A DNA stretch of 64,000 bases. Origin: Lantana camara (lineage: Eukaryota > Streptophyta > Magnoliopsida > Lamiales > Verbenaceae). This document shows, piece by piece, positions 44,639-55,846 of the stretch; position 1 is the first letter of the stretch; every line of letters begins with the position of its first letter. The stretch covers positions 54,071,001 to 54,135,000 of the forward strand of contig CM074855.1 of assembly GCA_037501455.1 (NCBI GenBank), in the 5' to 3' direction. Below the pieces are notes generated by a model. That model was not told the DNA's origin, did no database searches, and saw nothing but the letters and a program-made list of their open reading frames with translations. The position numbers were made by a program, and so were the translations under genes.

Positions 44639-45604
44639 ATGCACCGAGGTCGTCCTCATCGTGATCGTTCACCGGGACATCGACATCATCGGCATCATCA
44701 TCGACAGAGATCACCACCCCCTCCAGCTCAACCACAGGACTTCATGAATGCTGTGGTTGGCCTTATAGATCAGAGGATGAGAGAGCATGTTCCTCCTGTA
44801 CCGCCTGCTCCACCGGCTCAATTAGAAGCACCTATCTCGACTATACTTCGGGAATTCCAGAATCAACACCCTCCTAAATTCTTCCATGGCAATGATACCG
44901 AGGCGGAGATGTGGATAAAGGAAGTAGAGAGAATTTGGGAGCTTATACCATGTGAGTCTCGAGAGAAAGCTCGTTGCACCCTTACGTTGATCCAAGGAGA
45001 GGCTTATTCTTGGTGGGAAAGTACTAAGATAGTATTGGAGGCTGTCGAGGAGGAGATTAATTGGGAGGTCTTTACTCGAGAGTTTAAGAATAAGTTCATT
45101 CCTCCCTCAGCGCGTACTAGGAGATTGAAGGAGATTACCGAGTTAAGGCAAGGAAGGATGTCAGCTTCGGAGTATATATCCGAGTATGAGAGGCTATCTC
45201 GCTACGCACCTAATATAACGAGTGATGACTTTCATAAAGCAATACAATTTGTGCAAGGACTTCGACCGGATATACAGGAGGCATTAGAAGCGGTTAATAC
45301 AAGCACGTGGGCCAAAGCTACTAGGAAAGCTTTGAAGGTTGAGGATGCCGTCAATGCTAGGAGTTCTACCTCACGAGCGGGATCGATTCAGAAGACTCCA
45401 CTTAAACCAGCTTTGTCACCACCCCCAGAAAAACCTCTCTGCACTTATTGTGGACGCGACACCCACACTTATGAGGGTTGTAGGAAGCGGTTACGTCTAT
45501 GTTTCCGTTGTGGGAGTGCTGAGCATCAGATAGATACATGTCCGGAGCGACAAGAGCTATCCACCGGGGGTCAACGACCATTTAACAGGCAAGAACAACG
45601 CTGA
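44639..45604 (+). CDS. Element I Gag (321 aa), intact
   Basis: The ATG at 44639 follows CAGG and opens MHRGRPHRDRSPGHRHHRHHH, a His/Arg-rich head like D's. The proline segment follows, then the capsid-like region ([86 protein letters not shown]). Two complete CCHC knuckles lie near the end (CTYCGRDTHTYEGC and CFRCGSAEHQIDTC). It stops shortly after the second knuckle, where other copies continue into protease. The protein would assemble particles and bind RNA. It closely resembles gag of D and F, which suggests shared particles or cross-packaging. Confidence 0.93.
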   Translation: MHRGRPHRDRSPGHRHHRHHHRQRSPPPPAQPQDFMNAVVGLIDQRMREHVPPVPPAPPAQLEAPISTILREFQNQHPPKFFHGNDTEAEMWIKEVERIWELIPCESREKARCTLTLIQGEAYSWWESTKIVLEAVEEEINWEVFTREFKNKFIPPSARTRRLKEITELRQGRMSASEYISEYERLSRYAPNITSDDFHKAIQFVQGLRPDIQEALEAVNTSTWAKATRKALKVEDAVNARSSTSRAGSIQKTPLKPALSPPPEKPLCTYCGRDTHTYEGCRKRLRLCFRCGSAEHQIDTCPERQELSTGGQRPFNRQEQR

Positions 45605-45782
45605 ACGGTACATCTAAACATGCATATCACGGGCATCATACGCTTTCTTATTTTATATATTGTATTCCTTGTATTTGCTATTTGCTTTTGTGTGAGTAAT
45701 TGAAGTGTTGTTCTCCCTACTTGCTTCGTATATGTGGGTACATTTATATGACTATTTAAGTTTGTACGTGGTGTGGTTGTGT

Positions 45783-45885
45783 GAGAGACGGGGTGCTCTC
45801 TTCTTTGCTCGAGAGTCGGGGTGCTCTCTTGTGTGTGGAGAAACGGGGTTTTCTCATTAATTGTTTGGGGAGACGGGGTTCTCTC
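45783..45885 (+). repeat. Four covarying 18-nt hairpins in the element I tail
   Basis: GAGAGACGGGGTGCTCTC (45783), GAGAGTCGGGGTGCTCTC (45811), GAGAAACGGGGTTTTCTC (45838) and GGGAGACGGGGTTCTCTC (45868). All have a 5-bp stem and an 8-nt loop that keeps CGGGGT. Stem pair 5 changes G-C to A-T and pair 2 changes A-T to G-U while pairing is kept. Starts are 28, 27 and 30 nt apart. Confidence 0.85.
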
Positions 45886-45916
45886 GTCACGTGTTTTACT
45901 TTATAGTTCGAGCAGT

Positions 45917-45935
45917 GGACCTGGGGACCAGGTCC
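45917..45935 (+). other. Perfect hairpin beside the polypurine tract of element I
   Basis: GGACCTGG (45917-45924), loop GGA, CCAGGTCC (45928-45935): eight perfect pairs ending 4 nt before the polypurine tract. Confidence 0.85.
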
Positions 45936-45939
45936 TCTT

Positions 45940-45952
45940 AAGGAGGGGTGAT
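45940..45952 (+). other. Polypurine tract of element I
   Basis: AAGGAGGGGTGAT directly before the 3' LTR start TGTAACGCCCC. Confidence 0.8.
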
Positions 45953-48304
45953 TGTAACGCCCCAAATTCTCAATTATGCGATATGTGATTTAATGTGAAA
46001 TAATTGCCAATTATGACTTAATTGTTTAATTACTTAATTGTCCTTAAGTGGTCACTTTATTAATTTGAGGACCTAATTGCATGAAATAGTTTTGGACTTA
46101 ATTGATCAATTTCCATGGGATTGAACTTGATTGCATAACTTACATAGTGGAGGGATTAAATTGCAATTTGTGCCTAGCTTTATAATATCTAGCATATTAT
46201 CTCCATGAGCTCATTTCATGCTATCACTACACTCCTTGCTTCCTTTCTTGTACCGATTCATAAACCCTACCAAGAGGAAGAGGATTTCATCATTTTGAAG
46301 CTTGGATTCAAGGGTTAATTGCATGCTTTGAAGTATCATCATCCTCCCAACATCATCTCTTTTCCTTCTTTTCATTCATTCAAGGTATGAGCTTTTAGTT
46401 GGGAAATTCATGAACATATATGAGAGCTAGGGTTATGTGTTGAGCTTAGTAAATTATGTTTTAGTTGTTGGAAGCATGATTACATGATTCTAGCTTGGAT
46501 TTGATGCATATATTGTGAAGGTTATATGCTTGGAGCATGAGTTCATTGTGGGTTTGATCTTGATGATTCTTGATGATTAAGCATGGATTTAAGTGTTTAA
46601 ATAAGTTATTATTGAACTATAAGTATGCAAGCATGTTTATTTCATGAATTATATGTATTTGGAGTTGAGTATATGATCATTTGTGGAGTTTTGGTTTTGG
46701 TTCGTTCTCCCCTGCATAACTGCTCTGTTTCTGTAATGTCCAGAAACTGGGAACGGTCGTTCCCGCCTTAGTGCATTTTGGGAACGGGCGTTCCCAGGCT
46801 TCTGAGTATGTTAGGCCAGCGAGACTGGGAACGGCCGTTCCCACTTTGGCCTGTGAGCCGGAACGGCCCTTCCCAGCCACAAAACGCATTTTAAATTAAA
46901 AACGCTGGCGCGTTTTCTTCAGCCCTGGGAACGGCCCTTCCCATTTTCAAAGGGAAGCCGGAACGGCCGTTCCCATAGTCCAGAATGTGGGCAAATTCAC
47001 TGCATAAAATTGTAATTTTGGCACCTCGTTCCAACGGTTTCTTTGACCCCGATTTGATATTATATGATCTAAAATGAAGTGAAACAAGATATTTTCATGG
47101 TACATTGCATCATACTCGTCGTCTCGTTGCATTTCGCCGTTCGTCCTATTTGGTACATTTTGAGTCGTGTCTTATGTACACTTGTCTTTGTTGCACAGAC
47201 CGGTACGCCAGTGACGTGGAGTGGGCTTCTTAGGCCGTGCCTTTCTCTTTGTTTTGTCGGTACAGGTGAGGTTTAATTGCTAGGTATCTAGAACCATTAC
47301 AACCCTATGTGATGTTTTAAGCCAAAAGGTATATATATCTATAGTTTTCCAAACTCTATTGAATTGTATTGATTGACCGTGTTTTGGGCGAGTATATTGT
47401 ACCGTGCACTGTGGGCCCGAGACTTAGTGTTTGAGCCAACCGGGAAAGCAGGGGCTGACGGGTAACTCTTACACTCCTCTCTACCGTGGGGATGAACCCT
47501 GAATCCACCAGGAGGTTTGGTGGAGGAAGGAATCCCGTGCGTGGGAGTCATGTTCCCGACGTACACCGTGTTTACCGTGGATGGATCGGGCCTTGCAAAC
47601 CCACCATCATTGGAGGAAGATGGAGTTATTGAAACTGCTACGTGTGCACTGTAATTGATTGCATGACCACTTAATTAATTAATGAAAAGTATCGTGATTG
47701 TACACTGTCGGAGTAAGGTTGGAGAATGCCCTCACTCGCCGGGCTACTGATTGATTGATTGATTGAAATGATTGATTGTTAAATCTGATAATTGTAATCT
47801 CGGGCGAGCTTTGTATTATTATTGAACTTATATTATTGTTTATAAAACCTTACCCGAGGTTATGATTTGCATGTTATCTGCGCTTATATCTATTATGCCC
47901 CTCGCTCAGTCTAGTGGAGACTGACACCTCACCTTTCAGTTTTGCAGGTTGTGTGCTAGGCGGGATTGGTATCGAGTCCAGTCTTTCATTTTGGGTCTAG
48001 CACGTGTCCATCCTACTTTGGCATATGTATTGTTATCTACTGTTTTTTGAAATGTTATGTATTTGAGAGATGTTAATGTATTGATAGGATTAGAATGGTT
48101 TGCTTGTTAAAGACTTGTTCTTATCGCACTTTAGTTTATTTCCTGTTGTGGTAATTGGTTTGGGGTTAGTCCCGCCTAGCTAGTTAGCATTTATTTTCTT
48201 GTCACCCGTTCGCTATGGCTTAGTTCATGTATGGATTGACCGTTTCATATGTGGACTGGGCTCTAGTGCGGGGGATGTGACACCTTTGCGCTTCGGGCGT
48301 TACA
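45953..48304 (+). repeat. Element I 3' LTR (2352 bp)
   Basis: Same length and ends as the 5' LTR, with about 15-20 single-base differences by eye. Its palindrome array lies at 46749-46974. Confidence 0.93.
46749..46974. repeat. Palindrome array, element I 3' LTR
   Basis: The same six units as at 42865-43090, shifted by 3884 bp, with all units unchanged. Confidence 0.9.
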
Positions 48305-48309
48305 TACAC

Positions 48310-49200
48310 ACTTTAGGATCATTCTCTGAAAATGATCTTAAGGAGTTAACTTCTTGCGAATCCTGTCTCAAAGGAAAAATGTCCAAAGTCCCTTTTAAAG
48401 GAACTGTGGAACGTGCCACTAAGGTCTTGGATTTGATCCATACTGATGTTTGTGGACCGCTTAGTGTAAGCACTAGAAACAATCATCAGTATTTCATAAC
48501 CTTTACTGATGACTTTAGTCGGTATGGTTATGTATACTTAATGAAGTATAAATCTGAAGCTTTTGAGAAATTCTTAGAATTTCAAAAGGAGGTTGAGAAC
48601 CAAACTGGTCACAAGATCAAAGCACTTCGATCTGATCGAGGAGGCGAGTATCTTAGTGAAGAATTCCTTAATCATCTCAAAGAGAATGAGATTATATCTC
48701 AATGGACTCCTCCGGGAACTCCTCAGCTTAATGGAGTTTCTGAGAGAAGGAATCGAACTTTACCTGATATGGTTCGTTCCATGATGAGTTTTACTGACTT
48801 ACCACCTTCTTTCTGGGGTTATGCCCTAGAAAGTGCAACAAAGATTCTGAATCTAGTTCCCTCTAAGTCAGTCCCTAAAACGCCCTATGAAATGTGGCAT
48901 GGTAAAATCCCTAGTTATTCTTACTTAAGAATTTGGGGTTGTCCTGCTTACGTGAAGAGGACAGTGGGAGATACGTTAGAATCTCGGTCTAACTTATGTT
49001 ACTTTGTAGGTTATCCTAAGGAATCCATAGGATACTACTTCTATGATCAATCTGAGCAAAAGGTGTTTGTTTCCAGAAATGCCACTTTTCTTGAGGAATC
49101 GTTCCTTAAAGAAAAGAAAGGTAAGATCGTAGAATTAGAAGAAGTAAAAAGTGATCCCACACCACCCACTGAAGAAACGCCCCATTTTGATCAACCATAA
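48310..49200 (+). pseudogene. Copia H integrase
   Basis: Resumes the copia frame after element I: TLGSFSENDLKELTSCESCLKGKM completes the zinc-finger region. The catalytic core follows with Asp in IHTDVCGPLS, Asp in LRSDRGGEYLSEEF and Glu in TPQLNGVSERRNRTL, then the C-terminal part with GYPKESIGYYFYD and FLEE. A stop at 49198-49200 ends the frame in the low-conservation linker to RT. The open frame appears to start in element I's LTR (48199), but that part is not copia. Confidence 0.88.
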
Positions 49201-49683
49201 CCAATCACGAATTTCGATACACATGAAAATCCTCCTCTGAGGCGTTCTGAACGCACTCCTAGACAGCCGGAGAGATGGTATGGATTCTTCCATGAAATCT
49301 CTCAAAAGGATAATGATCCTTTAATATATGAGGAGGCACTTTCAGATTCTGACTCTGAACAGTGGATAGAAGCCATGAAATCCGAAATAGACTCCATGAA
49401 CTCCAACCAAGTTTGGACCTTGGTAGATTTGCCTGATGGGGTCAAACCCATAGGTTGCAAATGGATCTTTAAGAGAAAGCTTGGAGTTGATGGAAGCATT
49501 GCAGCCTATAAAGCAAGACTGGTTGCAAAAGGATTCACTCAAAGACTCGGCGTGGACTTTGATGAAACCTTTTCGCCAGTTGCAATGCAAAAGTCTATTC
49601 GGATCATGTTTGCCATTGCTGCATATTATGACTATGAGATATGGCAAATGGATGTGAAAACATTTATATGGAGCAACCCATAG
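49201..49683 (+). pseudogene. Copia H RT, N-terminal part
   Basis: Same frame as integrase: RRSERTPRQPERW, WIEAMKSEIDSMNSNQVWTLVDLPDGVKPIGCKWIFKRK, YKARLVAKGFTQRLGVDFDETFSPVA and IWQMDVKT. These are typical of the copia RT fingers and palm. A deletion after MDVKT removes about 10 residues that include the AFLNG motif and shifts the frame, which ends at 49681. Confidence 0.88.
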
Positions 49684-50246
49684 GTTTCACATTCAGTGGG
49701 AGTGAGCAAAAGGATTGCAAACTCCAAAGATCAATCTATGGATTGAAACAGGCTTCTAGGAATTGGAACATTCGATTTGATAAATTAGTCAAAGCGTTTG
49801 GCTTCATTCAAATTTCGAATGAGTCCTGTGTGTATAGAAAGGAATTGGAGACCTCAGTGCAATTCTTAGTACTTTATGTTGATGACATCCTTCTTATTGG
49901 GAATTCGAAGGATGACATGAAAGTGACTAAGTTATGGTTATCGAACCAATTCGAGATGAAAGATCTTGGTGATTCGTCCTATATCCTTGGAATTAAAAGT
50001 TATAGAGATAGATCTAGAAGGTTAATAGGACTATCACAGTCGATGTACATTGACAAAATATTGGAGAGATTCAATATGGAGTCAGCAAAGGTTAAGAACC
50101 TTCCGATGAGTGTAGGAACATGTCTTTCAAAGAAGATCTGTCATAAGACTAACCTTGAGAAGGAAAGAATGACTCATACACCATATGCATCAGCAATAGG
50201 TAGCATAATGTATGCAATGTTATGTACTCGGCCGGATGTGGCTTAA
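49641..50246 (+). pseudogene. Copia H RT, catalytic part
   Basis: Continues in the shifted frame: YMEQPIGFTFSGSEQKDCKLQRSIYGLKQASRNWNIRF, then the catalytic YVDD in LYVDDILLIGNSK and the thumb NQFEMKDLGDSSYILGIK. It ends at a stop (50244-50246) just after RPDVA where Tyr is expected. RT would use an initiator Met-tRNA primer, but the primer site is missing in this copy. Confidence 0.9.
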
Positions 50247-50865
50247 GCACTTAGTGTAACAAGTCGTTTCCAATCTGACCCTGGAGATGGTCACTGGGCT
50301 GCCGTGAAGAATATTCTTAAGTACTGGAAAAGTACTAAAGATTTATTCTTAGTTTACGGAGGTCAGAAAGATCTTACTGTCGAAGGATACTGCGATGCAA
50401 GCTTTGCATCAGACTTAGATGATTTTAAGTCAATGTCAGGATACATTTTCTGCCTAAACGGCGGAGCAGTGAGTTGGAAGAGTTCCAAGCAAACTACCAC
50501 TGCAGATTCGACCACTGAGGCCGAATACTTAGTTGCAAATGATGCAGCTAAGGAAGGTGTTTGGATTAGAAACTTCCTTCAAGAGTTGAATGTTGTTCCT
50601 AGCATGAAAGACCCCATTACTGTGTTTTGTGACAACACTGGGGCGGTTGCTCAAGCAAGAGAACCAAGATCTCACCAACGGACCAAGCACATTATGAGGA
50701 AGTATCACCTAACCCCGTGATATTATCAAAAGAGGAGATGTGCAAATTGAGAGGGTCACATCAGCAGAGAACGTGGCAGATCCACTTACTAAACCCCTTA
50801 GTCGAGAAGCTTTCCAAGGTCATCTTCAGAAGATGGGCCTTAGAGTAGCTTTAGAATGGCTTTGA
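50247..50865 (+). pseudogene. Copia H RNase H and pol end
   Basis: Same frame after one stop: HWAAVKNILKYWKSTKDLFLVYGG, GYCDASFASDLDDFKSMSGYIF, SWKSSKQTTTADSTTEAEYL and FCDNTGAVAQAREPRSHQRTKHI, the copia RNase H signature. The frame ends at 50718, but a shifted frame continues GDVQIERVTSAENVADPLTKPL and ends EWL at a stop at 50863-50865, as usual for copia pol. One frameshift lies near 50710. Confidence 0.88.
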
Positions 50866-50870
50866 CAGGC

Positions 50871-50880
50871 AAGTGGGAGA
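50871..50880 (+). other. Polypurine tract of copia H
   Basis: AAGTGGGAGA next to the right LTR start TGTTAGG (T at 50881 intervenes), the usual copia plus-strand primer site. Confidence 0.75.
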
Positions 50881-50881
50881 T

Positions 50882-52816
50882 TGTTAGGAATAGTGCCCTA
50901 GAAAGCCGATTGTATATCCGCTTTGTGCTTTTCCTTATTGTAATCACAGAAAATCTTTGAATGAAATAACGAATTGAGGCAACACTTCTTTATATGCTCT
51001 TGTTTGGTATGCGTTTACTTTAGTTGTGCATGTATGAGAACTCCCCTAATCCTGATGACTTTAGGACTCTACCATTTAGGTGAAATGGTTCATGAAACGA
51101 GCCCTATATCACATAAGTCATGATTAGTAAAATACTCCAAGCCGATGAGTCCTACAGACAGTGGGAGTGTCAACCTGACTCCTCTAAGGCTTGCTTGTGG
51201 GATCACGCCCTTAAGAAGGACCACCTTGTTTCATGAAGGTGCAAAGTGTATAGTTGGTACGTGTGTGATACATGAGGGTGCTTACTTTAATAAGTAAGTT
51301 CACTGAGGTGCCCCGTGTGAGAACATTCCTAAATGGGAAAGGAAGTTTGTATTTCAGGAAATGGAAACTTCCAGATTAGGAAATATCTCACGAGTCATTG
51401 ATGAGATTAATTGATCCTTAGACTTGAGGTTCCTTGTCACTTTATGAGTTAACTCTGTAGTCTTAGGTATAAGCTTTAAAGGGTGTCGCCTTAGACAACT
51501 GATTCAAGGCTTATGCTGGGGCTGCACAAGTGATTCATGAAAGTGAATGAGAATCAAGAAAGGACCTACACTTGTATTTGCAAGGTGATCTCTTATTGTG
51601 TAAGTCATTCATATGCCATATGGAGTCCTTGGCCAAGGCAGTAGATCAAGACATCAAGAAAAGGGTTTCTTCGATTGAGATCAAATGGATATGAAATGCA
51701 CTTAGCTTTAAGACCGGATTATTAGGGTTCTGATTATTCCCTTACCCTAGATCTTGGTTGAGAGATAGTAAGTAGGAGGATTGTATCTCACATGAATCAA
51801 TGACTTAAAGGTTCTGTCGAATCCGAACATTCCAATTCAGCTAGGGGTTCAACACCTGTTGCTAGACTATGGTCGTTTAATCTGTGGACTGATTAATTAA
51901 TTAGTGAATTAATTAATTAGGGTCACTGCTAATTGAATTGAGAACCTAGAGGGTAACACACAACAACTTGGTTACATGAGTTGAGGCTTAAAAATGATTA
52001 AACGAGTTAATCGGGCCAAGAGGGTTCCACACGTGTGAAGTCACACGTGTGGCTCACGTGAGTGACACGTGTCACACACGTGTGAATATATATATTGTAT
52101 ATATATGTATTAAATAATTAAATGTGTTGATTATTTAATAGACTTTGGTTTAATTTTGAATTAAAAAGAAAGTCTTATTTTGGAGAAAATAATCTTGTTA
52201 ATTAATTATGAATTAATTAATTAGATAAAATAAGTTATTTATTTTAAATAAATAAAGTATAAAATAATCCAAAAATAGTTTGGATATTTTTAGCTCTCCT
52301 AAAGTTTATTTGAATTTGACTTCAAAGTCAAAGTTGGAAATTACTTGAAGATCAAGTAATAGGAGAGAGGAACCAAAACCCTTGCCTATGAGGACAAGGA
52401 TTTCGGCCGCCCCTCCCCTTTCCTATATATAGGGGAGCTCATGCTCCCCTTTAGAGCTAATAGAATTCTTTTGGTTCATGTGTTGAACACCTTCCTTTCT
52501 CCAAGATCAAATAAACCCTAGGTTAAGCCTAAACACTAACTAGAGAACTAGCATCTTTACTAGTTAGATTGTGATCAAGTTGGTGGACTTTCTCTAGAGA
52601 CTTCAAGTTAGAAGTTTGAAGATTCGAGCCTTGCCAAGGAGATGGGATCAAGCCGCGAGAAGAGCGTTCTTGGGTGGCTTGAAATGCTTCAAGAAAGAAT
52701 AAAAGAAAAGTAAGTTTTCTATCTTTACGAATTTGGATACACGATTGCGAGTTCAAGATCCTTTTATTGGGAAAATTTTTTAAATTCCGCTGCTTTCTGA
52801 TTCGTGTTGAACAACA
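50882..52816 (+). repeat. Element H right LTR (1935 bp)
   Basis: Pairs with the left LTR at about 98 % by eye and has the complete end GAACAACA. Contains the G-box cluster (about 52030-52083) and TATA box (52424-52432). A 75-codon minus-strand ORF in it has no known domain. Confidence 0.92.
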
Positions 52817-52821
52817 TTCAC

Positions 52822-55626
52822 ACGTGCAGGTAAGAATTACGTGCGCAATTACATTTAATTATATGAGTTTATATCTTGTTTACTAATTGAATTTGTTTCT
52901 AATTTGATTTAATTGTTAAATTTTATATATGAATTCCAATGTGTGCTATGATTATATTAACGAATTTGTGAGAATGTGAATTTTATGAATTCGGTGTTAA
53001 TTGAATGAAATTATGTGCTCGTGTGATTCGTGGACTTGATTGTAACTTATTTGAATGTTTTGGACTCAATTGGAAATTGAGTTTGGGCTTAATTGCCACT
53101 TTTTGAAAGTTTAGGGACCTATTTGTATATAGGCAACCCTGAATGGTTTTCGTGATATCTTGAGCTCCGGACCTCGAAATCGAGATCCGTAACCGGCGTT
53201 GAACTTGTTTCGACGATACCTATCTATTAAACTTGACCTTATACTTTTTCGATATCGTTTGAACCTTCGACAACGAACCTTTCCATAGCCTCGACCTTGT
53301 AACTTGTTGAACCGTTTACTAAACGAACCGGACTTGAACCGACCCGTACCCTACCCATTTCTCCACTAAATATCAGCATTTCTCTCCTTGATTGCCATTT
53401 TGATAGATCAATTCATCATCCAAGAGAGAAAGAGAAAGCTTCACGAAACCCTTGTTTTTGATCAACCAACTTTGAGCTCAAGAGTTACCAATCTTCCAAT
53501 CATCTTCCAAGGTAATAAGTGATTTGAATTCTCCATCTTCTCCTCTATATGTTAATCTAAGTGAAGCATGATAGATGTTGGGGAATTGATATGGTTTGAA
53601 TGAAAGCATGAATTGGGGTTTGATCTTGAACTTGAAATTTTAATGGTTTTAAGTGATAGTTGATGCATGGAAAATGTTGCTTGAAGCTTCCTTATCATTT
53701 CTAGATGCTAAGATTTGGTGTTGGTTGAGTATAGCATGAGTTGCCATTAATGGAGCTTGAAGCTTCCATGGATGAAAGCTTGACATTGAATGATCTTTTG
53801 CCAATTTTGATTATGAATTCTTGCACATATGAATGGATTGCATGATATATGTGAATTATATGAATTGAGAGCATGTCTAAGTGGTATAAAAGAGCTTCCT
53901 TGTTGCTGCCCTGTTTTGCAAGCTTTTCCCTCGAGGCCGTGTTGGGCCCTCGACTTTGAATTTTTCTGATTTTAAACCTCGGACACGGCCGTGTCCGTTT
54001 CCTTTGAAAACTCAACACGGCCGTGTCATTTGTAATGGCAGCTTTGGGGGGAACTCTTTTATTGCTTGTTTTGCGTTTATTGCTAGTAATTGTGAATTGT
54101 ATGTAACTTGAATGTATTAAAGTTATGTTTTATGATTGATATTTGATATTGATGACCATATGAATGAAAGTATGGAAGTATGAATGATATGAACGGGAAT
54201 GAATACGGTTTTACCGTATAATGAACGAAACTTGGTGAATTATGTGTTTAATTGAATTCTATGATATCCATGACCATATTTGAACATATTATTGCATTTT
54301 AAGCATTCCATAGCACGATATTGAATAGCCGAGCGTCTAATATGTTCATGATTGAGTCTCACACTACCTTTATCACACAGATCTTGATCCAGTGGGTGAC
54401 GAGGTCGGGCGGTGAGAGCTTTGTCGGGTTCTTTTTGTCTACCAGGTGGGTTTTTCTTCTATTAGATAACAATATGACCCCGAACACCTAATGTGCAAGA
54501 TTTTGGCCAAAACCCTATATAGGTATTTATACTACGTTTTGAATGAGCAAATGTTTTAAACGAAAGCCTTTTTCTTGAATATCCTACCAAACGTTTTGGC
54601 GAGTAATGATTGAGTGATCACAATGAATGAGGGCCCGGGACTTAGTATAATGGTGAACCGGGGAAGCATGGGCTGACGGCAATCCATTTATACTAGTTCC
54701 AACAATTTCGGCAACCTGGATTTCATTAGGAGATTAGTGAATGAAAGAGGTCCGGCGCTTTTGGGGATTCATGTACCCCTCTAGCATTAATGAATGAGGG
54801 CTCGGGCCTTGCAAACCCGTTCCCTACCCGGAGGAAAAAGGAGTATATGAATGAACGAATGAATGTTCTAATGAATGTGCACGAAAGAAAGAATGCATGA
54901 ACGAATGAATGAATGAATGAATGAATGATTAATGAATTACACGAGGTGGTGGTTGGAGATAATGCACGCCCTCTCGCCGGGCCACGAAAGACCTAATGAA
55001 CGAAATGAATGGTTATAATCCTATTCGTTGTATTTATTTTCCCACTTGGGAAAAAGGATTCAAAACCTCGAATAAGGATTATAATTTGCATGTACGTGGT
55101 TAAATTCTGCAATATTATGATATTATGCCTATTTCTTTTTATACCCACCAGTCTGTCTAAGACTGAACCCGGAGTTGTTTCAGTTGTTTTTGCAGGAAGG
55201 GGGATGCTAGGCGGGATACCAGTCAGGGAGAGTCTTGCATCGTGTCTAGCCTTTCCTTTACACGCATATGATTACATTTTGTTCACTTTTGGATTTTGTT
55301 ATGTATGGAGCGTACATGGATATGGTACCTATATGTATCTTACATGAAATATTGGTACATAGAGCGTATAGCTCAATATATGAATTACATGTTGGTACCT
55401 AGAGCATTTAGCTCAATATATAATATATGATTGATTGCTTCCGCTTTTCTATTGCTCTATTGTTACTTTGATTGTTGTTGGGGTTTAAGTTATAGGCTAG
55501 TCCCGCCTGGGTTAGCGAGTGTGTATGTATCCGTTCGCTATGATTCGACACGTGTATGGAAATCTATTTCGTATACGGGTCGGGTCATGGTGCGGGGGAT
55601 GTGACGTCTCGCGCTCGGGCGTTACA
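52822..55626 (+). repeat. Element J 5' LTR, main part
   Basis: Continues J's LTR after the right TTCAC of copia H and ends GCTCGGGCGTTACA. Compared with the 3' LTR it has a deletion of about 84 bp ending inside a palindrome unit (near 53935). It contains (GAAT)n near 54903-54928 and candidate splice signals (donor CCAAG|GTAATA at 53511/53512, acceptor CACACAG| at 54380). Confidence 0.9.
53980..54026. repeat. Palindrome array, J 5' LTR (partly deleted)
   Basis: CGGACACGGCCGTGTCCG (53980-53997, perfect) and ACACGGCCGTGT (54015-54026). Half of a third unit remains at about 53935-53942. The 3' LTR has four units. Confidence 0.88.
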
Positions 55627-55635
55627 TCCTTTGAG

Positions 55636-55648
55636 TGGTATCAGAGCC
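55636..55648 (+). other. Primer-binding site of element J
   Basis: TGGTATCAGAGCC, 9 nt after the LTR end. Confidence 0.92.
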
Positions 55649-55846
55649 CAAGGTTGCAAAACCAGGGTTCTAATGTCGTGTTGAGTTAGTAGGTCGTTCG
55701 GCTATAGGAATTACTTGTTAATTTGGAGCATTTGTATTTTTATACGATAAGGTGTTTTGATTCTTGACTTGAATGATTTAATGAATTTATGGCATTGTCA
55801 CGCATGAACTAAAATCAGCACGCATGTTAGTGTTTGAGTGAACAGG

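Larger units (their letters stand above)
45605..45952 (+). other. Element I noncoding tail replacing pol
   Basis: 348 bp between the gag stop and the 3' LTR, with no trace of protease or other pol domains. It contains five hairpins at 45783-45935 and ends in the polypurine tract AAGGAGGGGTGAT (45940-45952). Confidence 0.85.
42069..48304 (+). mobile_element. Element I: gag-only (TR-GAG-like) gypsy element
   Basis: A complete 6236-bp element: LTRs 42069-44420 and 45953-48304 (2352 bp each), primer site 44429-44441, gag 44639-45604, a noncoding tail with hairpins, and a polypurine tract 45940-45952. TSD TACAC at 42064-42068 and 48305-48309. It carries no protease, RT, RNase H or integrase, yet gag is intact and LTR divergence is under 1 % by eye. 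It must have been mobilised by enzymes from another element. Confidence 0.93.
38157..52816 (+). mobile_element. Element H: Ty1/copia retrotransposon
   Basis: LTRs at 38157-40084 and 50882-52816 start TGTTAGGAATAG, and the right one ends GAACAACA. TSD TTCAC at 38152-38156 and 52817-52821. Between them lie gag, protease, integrase, RT and RNase H in Ty1/copia order. Gag-only element I is inserted at 42069. The left LTR lacks the last 8 bases and I see no primer-binding site after it. The frame has stops, a frameshift and a short RT deletion. LTR divergence by eye is about 2 %. Confidence 0.93.

Noticed and set aside
45783..45935. Bacterial-type terminators
   Set aside because: Hairpins lack U tracts and lie in a plant retrotransposon.
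48199..49200. A single copia protein starting at 48199
   Set aside because: The first 36 codons lie in the LTR of element I. The copia frame begins after the TSD at 48310.
55009..55347. 112-codon ORF in J LTRs (also 62572-62910)
   Set aside because: Present in both copies only through LTR duplication. It crosses the conserved noncoding LTR tail and its hydrophobic composition gives no family match.
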